A DNA stretch of 64,000 bases, taken from Allacma fusca (taxonomy: Eukaryota; Arthropoda; Collembola; Symphypleona; Sminthuridae). The position numbers and the translations under genes are program-made. Location of the stretch: assembly GCA_947179485.1 (NCBI GenBank), contig OX359249.1, positions 39,046,250 to 39,110,249 on the forward strand, read 5' to 3'. The notes under the pieces were generated by a model that was given only the letters and a program-made list of their open reading frames with translations, ran no database searches and was not told the DNA's origin. Below are positions 55,087 to 64,000 of this stretch, piece by piece; within the stretch, counting starts at the first letter, position 1; every line of letters begins with the position of its first letter.

Positions 55087-55172
55087 ATATCGTCGCTGAA
55101 GAGGCAAAATGGTCTACGGCAAAATGTCTTTTGTGCAGCACTTAGACCATTTTGCCTCTTCAGCGACCATAT
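55087..55172. mobile_element. Fold-back element, 86-bp short copy
   Basis: A near-perfect hairpin. It opens ATATCGTCGCTGAAGAGGCA and closes with the complement (TGCCTCTTCAGCGACCATAT), with arms of about 30-35 bases including CAAAATGGTCTA and a short loop. The termini match the long copy at 47930-48650, showing a dispersed family. It probably represents terminal sequences without the interior. Confidence 0.7.
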
Positions 55173-58100
55173 GTTATACTGTAGTTTGGATTTAATGAAT
55201 ACAGTAGTGTAGGATTATTCAAAATTCATGCTCATATTTCCTTCTGGCAATTTTCCCAAGATCCATTGCTAAAATATTTGCTCGAACTACACAACTAGCT
55301 GAGTGGGCACTCCGTAAATGTAAAAACATTTTTCATTTTGACAGCATAAAAGTCATGGTTATCGACTTGATAGGTTAATCTGTCAATGCTAGCACATTAA
55401 ACTGTAGCTGAACCTATAAAATGAAATTACTCAGATACAAAACCAGAATTTGCCTGTTGGAATTATGAGTAATCACACTGTGCATCCATATGCGAGCAAG
55501 TTTTTATCAGTACATTAAGCACAAGATCCAATTCAACTAAAATCAATATACAATTTGTAACAAGGATGAGTTTTTCACTAAAAATCCATATTGGTTTGCA
55601 CCTAATATTTTGTTAATGTATTTTTCATGTATACTTTTTGTTACGTTTGAACTCTCTGAAATTCATCTCCAATCTACACTAATCTCTTCTAGCTGGATTA
55701 ATTAAAGTGCAATATGCAAGTAATGACCAGTTACACAGTAATATAATACGTCTGTGTTGGTAAACTGAACTCAAAAATCTGAATTCCAACAACAATAATT
55801 TAATGTAGATACAAGTAATAAGGTTTCTCAACATGAAGTTTGCATTAAAAAGTGGCTGATTGTTTTTTTTTGTCAATTTCAACCTTAAACGAGTATAGCA
55901 ATAACTTAAATATGGAAGTATAACGTATGTATCTATTACAATACATGGAGCTCATAGTTGTGACAGAAATCACGAGCTTCAGCATGCTGCCCGTATCTGT
56001 TAGTCGTAAAAGTAAATGAATTTCATGGTCAATCAGTGTAAAACCCTTATGTTTCCATCTGAAGAAGTAAAAAGTAAAGCTGGAAGCTGTTATAAAAATA
56101 TTCTCAAAGATCTATTTTGGAAAAAAAGGTAAGGAGTTCCTTGCGTGAACGAAGGAGGATAATATGAGCCAAGTGTTCAAAAAAGGTTCGAGTGAGTGAA
56201 CAAAATGAATCAACTAATATATCCTTCAATATTTTGACCGATGAAGTTCAGCATGAGCTTTGAGTGTGGAACATGTTTTATTAGTACTGAAGGGTTATGG
56301 TTTTTTAAAAGTACAAGACCGATATTTATATGAGAGTATTGATATGGCAGGGATCACAAAGCAACACAAGCCGTGACACGGCATGAGGTTCAAAGCCGAC
56401 TTTTTGTAAGCCAGCAGGCTATCTGTACCTTATTTAAAAATCCGACATGAGAGGACACCGAAAAAGAGTCAGAAAGTCAAAGAACAGAGTAGTGACAGCT
56501 ACAAAGAGAAATTGTTCATATACACAGTTCACTCCTAACAATCCACTTGAAGGTCCACGTGCACGTGGTGGATAAAGTCGAAAAAATGTAAAGCCTATAA
56601 AATACTGTGTGCTGCTCGCATGTAGTACTGTACCATATCGTTTAAAATCAGTTTGGAAGCTAAAAAGAATCGTTCTTTCGTGTTTCAGTATTGAACGTAC
56701 CCCAAAGTAGAGTCAATTTTATCCGTATGTGCATGTTCCCGAGTTTTTTCGTGACTCAGCCAGGGAAAGGAGTGTCTTCGGGAGTTGTTGACTATATCTC
56801 TATGCTTTAGGTTGGCTTTGGCTCGACTTTTAGTGAGGACTTGTTGTAATACTTAGGCTTTGGCTGTCGTTGTCGTGTCTAATTGCGGATGGCGGATGGG
56901 CGAAGCGCAAACGCCTGGCCAAGCATCGCATGAATATATCTCGAATTCATAAATTTTGAGATGACTGCCATATACCTGTCAACGTAATGGTTTTAGGGTT
57001 CCCTCAAGATACAAACCAAGTACGTTGAGCTTCGAGTCCGAAAACTCGACTTCTCTTCTTTCTCGCTCCTACGAGGCTATGGATGGACTCAATATATAAA
57101 CCTACACACATTCACACGTCCACATTTATAGCAGTTACGTAGGAAAAAATGTATTGTTACCCATACCGACTTCTCACTTCACTCGTACTTGACTCCGCAT
57201 CCATCTCCGTCTTTAATACATAGTCGTATAACTTGCTCATGTCTCTATCTTGTCTATTCTTCTCCTTCTCTTGTTTTTTTTTCACGTTCATTTTAAGTTC
57301 CCGTGCTGTTCCTCCCTCTCCAGAAACCTATTTCAACATGTCTTCTTTTACTCAAACAAATATGGTCGATGGTGTTTCTAGTTCCAATACTACAACTTAA
57401 CAACACACATGATAATGGTAGGTGCATTTTTCCTCTACTCACAGACCTCCGACTGTCGTTTTCTCGGAACCGGAATGAAAACCAACGAATCACTGACAGC
57501 ACAATCCTTGGTAGCTATATACAAGACAGAATCAATGTTAGTGAAGAAAATGTTTCCTATATCTATGAAAAAAACACTTGCGTACGTATTTAGTATGCAA
57601 TTATTATTGGACAAATTTGACATGAGATTTTATTTTAGTAAGGCATTTTAGTAACGCTGGAATAGTAAATCAGCAGAAGACCGAATAAGATTTGAGTCTC
57701 ATCTGCGGATTTAGTGTTGTTGGATAAATGTCCTTCTGATTTGAGTAATTCATAAAATCAACATATATTGAGGGAAAATGCCACAGAAACAAAATAACCT
57801 TAGGATGAAGCTTACAGAACAAACCCGTTCGGAAATATATCCGCACATTCACTCCCCCGAACCATTATCCAGGAATATTGCTGTGGATTTAGAAATAAAG
57901 GTTTCTTCTAAAAATGAATTCCAGCAAAAGTGTATAGCTGACTCATTCAAAGCTGAGGCTGTAAATTTTATGCTCCAACGTTTCAAAATACCGTATGGGG
58001 GTTGCTTTCCTTACGCACTCTACACATTATTTTTGTGTCTTTTCTCAAAATAAAGAGCCATTCATGTCTAACAATAAGCAGTGTTCGTATACAATGCTCT

Positions 58101-59999
58101 TCCGAAAGTTAGCATTTGCATCACTTCAGAATATGGGCAATGGCGTAAAACCATTGCCTATGCCACAAATGTAAACCTATGTAAATACTACGATATATGT
58201 ACTCCATAATATTATGCTGGCGTGTTACTTGAGCTGAATTCGTGAAACTGAAACTTGCCCTACCAAGGACCAAATAATGAAAGTTGGGGAAAAGAAGTGA
58301 CAATAATATTAAGAGAAGCAATTCGAGTTTACAAATAGCTCCGGCCAATTAACGAGTCAGTAGGGACACATTGTGTCTGAGAATCAAATCTCAGCGAGGA
58401 AAGAAAATCATGGGGCGCCATTTGGACGTCTAACGCTCTGACACAAACTTTACTGTAAATGAATATGCTTAAGTATCCTCCCAGTTACAGTTGCTCCATT
58501 AAACATTATTTCTCTTTGTAATTCTTCGTATCCTTAGTCCATTCCATTCGGAGGTTTCTCGGTATGATTTTATGGAAATTAAGAATAAACGGCAATAGTG
58601 ACACTGTGCTTTTCACTTTCCTCCCATTTGACAGTGACGCAATTGCGTTTTTGTTTTAGTTGCCGATTTTCTGATTAAAACAACGGAGGATGGAATTCGG
58701 GAAATAGTCTGCCGAGGAGGATGAAAAGTTAGGCCACAAAGGCATACGATTCATTTGATCACATCAAAAGTAGGGGGTTGAGTGCCTCGAGTGTTACGAT
58801 GAGGATCAGGGAATATAAGTAATGTTTCCATATCCTAACACGTATCTCTGGAATGGATATGATCGCTTGGGCTACCAACTATTCCAGTCGGAAGCAGGAG
58901 CATTTCATAACTTTGAATGAGAGGCTGGATTCAGAAATCCCTAGTTGTCATCATGAGAAATGAATGGATTTAGGATGGTAAACTGCTAAACTGCCACCAT
59001 GGAGATAATGTTTCCCCATTCTTTTTCACCACCACCAATTTGGTATTCATGAGGCGACCATAGCAAATGATTGAAATGTCACAATCTGTGATTTGTAGCT
59101 TAATTTAAATACTTCACCAATTTCCTCCGTTTGACATAAATATGTATGTCAGGATTCTATGACAGACAATTTGCAATAATATTCACAATCCCAACTCGGC
59201 CTTGCAAAAGTTACAATTTGGTGTAATGAATTTGACTGTTTCCCTTGTCTTCGGAATGTAATTTACCCATCTCTTTCATCTGCCACTTCCCTCAACGTTA
59301 CATCTGTCTTTTCATCCATCACTATTCCGTCTGAGGACATTTCCATCCCTATTGTTAATATTAGGCGGAAAGGTTTTATTAAAATTGAGTTATAACAATG
59401 AAACTATAGTATATTTTAAATCGATAAAATAAAGAACCCCAGCGACTTTACCGCACGCACCAGGGCATGGGGGGAAGTTTTTTAGAGATAAGAAGTAATC
59501 TAGGCTAGGCTTATATTAAAAATCCGGCTGCTTAGCTACAAGTTTCATAATAAATTTAGGTGTAAATAAATACTGAATTCCATGTTTTATGGACGTCTTG
59601 TGGGAGGAAATTAAATGGCGTCAGCAGGTCTTCCCGTATACTGCAATCGAGCCCCGTATCCCTGCATGCAAATTACCACAGGCTGGAATATTTGAAACCA
59701 AATAGCAATTCCACTGGTGGGAAAGTTACGGCACCAGCGATAGGGGATCTACGGTGCATGCATGAAATGATTTACTTAGTCTTTTAATTTTTTTTCCCTT
59801 GGAGGCAGAGTCGAGGTGAACAAGAGATTTGCATTAGACATTAAGTTAAAAGTTGAAGTGGAGTGTGTGCCTGTGAGTATATAACATGGCGTGAAAATTG
59901 AATATTTGTCATTGTGATAAAAATGCACTCAGGATTATTTTGGATTGATTTACGGATTTATTACCCTATAAAAGTAGCGATTTCAGTGGAGATTTTAGT
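55173..59999. other. Intergenic region, first part
   Basis: AT-rich with no supported gene. A somewhat GC-richer patch at about 56750-56940 (including GGATGGCGGATGGGCGAAGC) could be a promoter or untranslated exon of a gene outside the window, but nothing proves it. A 91-codon frame at 57778-58053 is not recognised. Confidence 0.4.
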
Positions 60000-62900
60000 G
60001 TTCTCAAGTTCCGCTTGAGGCACAGTCCAGCACTAAATCACAAAACGTTATGACTTGCTCTTTGACGAAATTTGGGTGCAAATTGTTTCTTTCGTACTCG
60101 CAAAGTTCTCTCCTTCTTCATAACTTATGATTAATAGCTACTGCATAAACATGCATTATCCCCTAACCCTTTCTCTTAACATTTTACATACTTCAAAATC
60201 CTCGACAGCAGCGTACGTAACTTTCAAAGAATGAAATAATGGCAAGGATATTTTCCTATATTCAGCCTTAGCCTTAAGTCAGACCAATTGTAGCACCATT
60301 TCATAAAACCTGCACAACTTCCTGGAAATCCCGAGACCTCAAATTATTACCAGAACCGTAAAATGTGTTTACTTCAGCCAAAGGACTTGACACTTTCTTC
60401 TCGGAAAGCAATCGTAATAATATTCTTAATTATTTTGTAGTATTTTGTCAGGATTTAAGTCTCCAACGGCAAATACGACTGGTCTTCTTAGGAATAATTC
60501 TGTAAATTTTCGAAAACATTTTTGGGTCTATTTCAGAAAGATTAAGTTTTCTCGGATTAACTGAAGGATACAGGCTGTTGACTGGAGTACGGGCTCTGAA
60601 TTTACGTGATTTATTCGTTGTAATGGAAATAAAGGAATACGTTACTGACTCCCGAGTTTTTATTGACTCACTGTACTTATTTATCAATGATTTGAATAAT
60701 TTAAATTACATCGGCTGTTAAATAGACTCCATAAAATGTACCGTGAGTGAAGGTAGTGTGAGAAAATGGTGTCAATAAATATCCGTCTCCAACCCTTGGA
60801 AATGTACAGAGACATAAGTCCCTTAAGGTCAGGTTAACTAAGTTACTGATCATATCTAATTACTACAGGAGTACCGGATATAGTGATTGATGCAATAACT
60901 ATTTAGCAGTAATAGAAATTTTATAGACCCATATATATTAGCTTCTTCAAGAAGTTTTTATTTCCTCCTGTCAAACCAAGAGCTATAGTGTTCCTTATGG
61001 ATTTGCTGGGCTGCATGGAGAGCCTGAAACTTCATCCCATAGCCCTGACAACTTTTTGGTTTCTTCAACGTGCAGGCAGCAACAATTATCAGGAGCTATA
61101 GAGTTTTATTGGTACCATCAAACTTGCATCATCACCATTTTTTCTACACGCCTTCCCTAATTGATTCATTTACAAATTGCTCTTAAATGTATTGTTTAAA
61201 ATAATAAATTAAGAGTATGCAGTGCACCTGAGTGCATCGGTCACGTAACTATACCGCTTTCGCTTCGCCTTTCGACGTGTGTGCATTAAAATGTGCCCAT
61301 GTTGCTACTCTCATTTCGCAGCTTAATACTATTGTCAGAACCGGGGTATTTATTTGAGGCCATGGGAATTCACGTTTTTACCAATTATCGAGGTTGCCTT
61401 TAAATGTAAAATCAGTAGATACCACAAGAGTCGTCTGTATAGATACTCACCAGTGGATTTCTTTTTCGTGTATATTTAATTATTACAGCAGTTGACTCAA
61501 AACTGATCAAATCAAAATGTTAGCAATGAAATAGTTGAACCCAACACAATTAAAGCATTTACAGAACCCTGAGAAATAAGTAAGCCAGAATTAAGCATTA
61601 TGCTCTTCAGCAGTGTTTTTGGTTTAGAAATGACTCACATGTAATTATTTTACTTACATAGATGTGCATGCACATATCACATCACAAGTGAAATGAATCT
61701 AAATTGGAGCATAGAAAACATTGGTGTTGAAAGGTTAAGTGCTGCTGGGTAACTGCATTATGATGGGTTAGAAAATATTTGGTATTTAATACATATACAA
61801 AGACGGAACGGTTCCGAGACTATGCTGGTAAGTGTAAGGGTATATAGACTGAAAGAAAGAAAATGAAATAAAAGCATAAATAACATCCAAGGATGATCAG
61901 TCAGAAAGCAATCAGAGTCATAAAATTTTGAAGGGACGGTTCGACTCTAAGGCAGCTCTTCTTCCTTAGTCAATGCTGAAACTGAACCTACCTTCTTTGC
62001 CCAAGGAATAGGTGCATATATACTGCCCCTGACTTATGCAGCGCTGATTGTGAGCTGTAACTAATATTTACTTCACTATAGGGACAGCCCAAGAATTTCG
62101 CACCTTCCTATCTTACTAGATTTCGTTTACCGTGACTAGCAAGCCGATGGAAAGCTAAAACTAAACCGCCTCAATTTACGTCCTTCTCACATACTGTGTC
62201 TGTATACGAATAAGCGGTTAGAATTTCTTTGCCACGCTGCTGTCAATACTCTTGATAATAATAGGACTTTGTACAGAGTTTACATTTTCTCTATTATCCT
62301 TGTTTCCTTTTATGCCCTTCCCTCTGTTTACAACACTTGGAAATTATTTGGTATACCGGGCTACAATATTGTCGGTCGATTACAGCATCTGATGGTCACT
62401 CCAGTCGAGAAGTTCAAACCTATATTGCATCCGTTCAGTTGTCGAAATAGATATCAGGGTTCCCAGTTCCCAGCAGACAGGGCCTCTCTATACAACCATA
62501 GTTTTTATCCAGCCATATCAGCTACCTGAAAACACGGGTCCGACATTGACTGCAGAAGAACATTTATGTAGAGCAAGGGAGCAGCATCTTATTGTTGATT
62601 AACCATTCTCAATATAGAGGGTTGTTTTCATCGTTCAATTCTGAGGAGTAGTCTCCCAAAAATATGTATGTAAATACCCAAAAGCTCCCTTGTCTCCGAC
62701 TACTCAGCTTCCATTAACACTTTATGGGTGCCTCTTAATTTCTTCCCTCATGTCGTTGACAACCAAATATCAAGTGAGACATCCAAACTATAAATTCCCT
62801 CTGAAGATGTGTTCATCTTCTGTTTCCCTTAGCCGAATCTCGGTCAAATGGCCATTCAACTTTTGACTTGTTTACGCACCAACACCATGTAACACATGGT

Positions 62901-64000
62901 TTGAATTGTGTAATGATGACTGTACCCTATAGCTCATGGTCAATGGCTTCATTTGGGTGTTACCGATTCATCCAGTATTTATATCTCAATCATTCAAGTC
63001 TGAAATCAGGAGGAAAAGGTTGAGCGACGGGGATCTTGTTATATGTAATAATTACATTATTTACAAGCATAATGCACATAATTATTTATTTAAGTTACAA
63101 ACATCCATAAAAACATTTAGCATATTAATTGTCACTGGTACATAACAGAAGTCAGGGAAATGCTCAGAAGTTACCCTCAAAATATCAATACTCAGTCATT
63201 CATTGAATTGACTCTCTTAAAAAATAAGATTGAGACTGGAACATAATGATGCTCCAGCTCAGCCAGTTAAGGTTTTTTCCCATGTGGGAAATGTTTGCTA
63301 TTTTCCTTCATTTCTTTCAGGGGAGAAGTTTCAGCTCGAGCAGATGAGCCGTCCCAGTGGTGGGAATTGTGCCTTTTCATCCTCTACATAGGATCCTTAT
63401 ATTTAACTAGATGTGCTTTTTCCCTCTCATGACAAAGATATCATGGTTTGAATGCTCGGATATTGCCAAAAAAAATTGGGATTTCAACTGTAAGGGAAAC
63501 TATGGAGCTCGGGAGTGAAACCCAATGATAAGAACTGGACGTTAGGGTCAGAGTTACGTCTCGCTACTTACACTAACTACCAATCATGCGAAAAGGAAAA
63601 GGGTGGTAAAAGTTGCTGGGATCTTTCGGTAGTGCAAAATGCAGTCCTAATTTGACTCGTGTAGTATTTTTATTGTAATCGTAATTTCATTGGATAAAAG
63701 TCATGGTTTCCTTGAGTTCAAAAATGTATTACAAAGATTGATAGCTTGACTCACATTGTATTCTTCACATGCAAGGTCTGAGTGGTTACTTTTCCTGCAT
63801 GAAATCTTCGTGGTCTCTTATGTTTTTTGGTAGTCTGACCAACCACTGTAGTTGGTTAGTTACTCCGCAGTGGTTACTTTTGTTATTTAAAAACTTGCCA
63901 GAGAAATAATAACTCTTGTATGGCATACATTTACACGTTTTTCGATAGAATTTATTTCCTCATGTGTACACACACATGGTTCACTCTGCATATATGCACA
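60000..64000. other. Intergenic region, second part
   Basis: AT-rich with no supported gene, RNA or clear repeat. Open frames at 60448-60687 (-) and 62269-62529 (+) have no recognisable family. Confidence 0.4.

Noticed and set aside
57778-58053. 91-codon plus-strand frame starting with ATG
   Set aside because: No recognisable domain, no supporting splice context and no neighbouring exons; it could be chance in a long spacer.
61930-61955. Sequence resembling a tRNA B box (GGTTCGACTCT)
   Set aside because: No matching A box or cloverleaf arms could be drawn around it.
62269-62529. 86-codon frame with hydrophobic N-terminus
   Set aside because: A signal-like start alone is weak evidence, and the rest resembles no family I know.

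Overview
The window is AT-rich eukaryotic nuclear DNA from an invertebrate, most likely an arthropod. Coding sequence is split by GT-AG introns from under 100 bases to nearly 6 kb, intergenic spacers are long, and the recognisable genes are typical metazoan ones. One of them is a single seven-Ig PDGFR/VEGFR-type receptor that resembles arthropod Pvr. Springtail-like is a guess, not something the sequence proves. All exon models below were built by hand from reading frames, splice dinucleotides and intron-phase agreement; nothing was aligned by computer.

Layout. (1) 1-24000, + strand: the C-terminal part of a Shroom gene (apical actomyosin scaffold), with six well-supported coding exons ending in a complete ASD2 domain, and a plausible short-isoform promoter and first exon at the left edge. 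(2) 25890-26758, - strand: a small ATOX1-type copper chaperone in three coding exons. (3) 30119-45535, + strand: a complete receptor tyrosine kinase of the PDGFR/VEGFR family (1470 residues, 22 coding exons): signal peptide, seven Ig domains, one membrane segment, split kinase and long tyrosine-bearing tail. (4) 45536-50309: the receptor 3'UTR and then a cluster of non-autonomous DNA elements, namely a fold-back element with 32-bp periodic arms and a hAT-type element with a perfect 8-bp target duplication. (5) 50310-51377 (+): the proteasome assembly factor POMP/Ump1. It converges tail-to-tail with (6) 51549-52993 (-): the ureide-pathway enzyme URAD (OHCU decarboxylase). (7) 53000-64000: no gene I can support, apart from a second, tiny copy of the fold-back family and a weak decayed coding remnant.

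The genes are functionally unrelated, as usual for an animal chromosome. The parts that most deserve a second look are the mobile-element cluster (especially the fold-back family with phased 32-bp arm repeats), the inverted-repeat element sitting 66 bp from the receptor's transmembrane exon, the HGD-for-HRD substitution in the receptor's catalytic loop, the odd splice acceptor in its kinase insert, and the overlapping POMP/URAD 3' ends.
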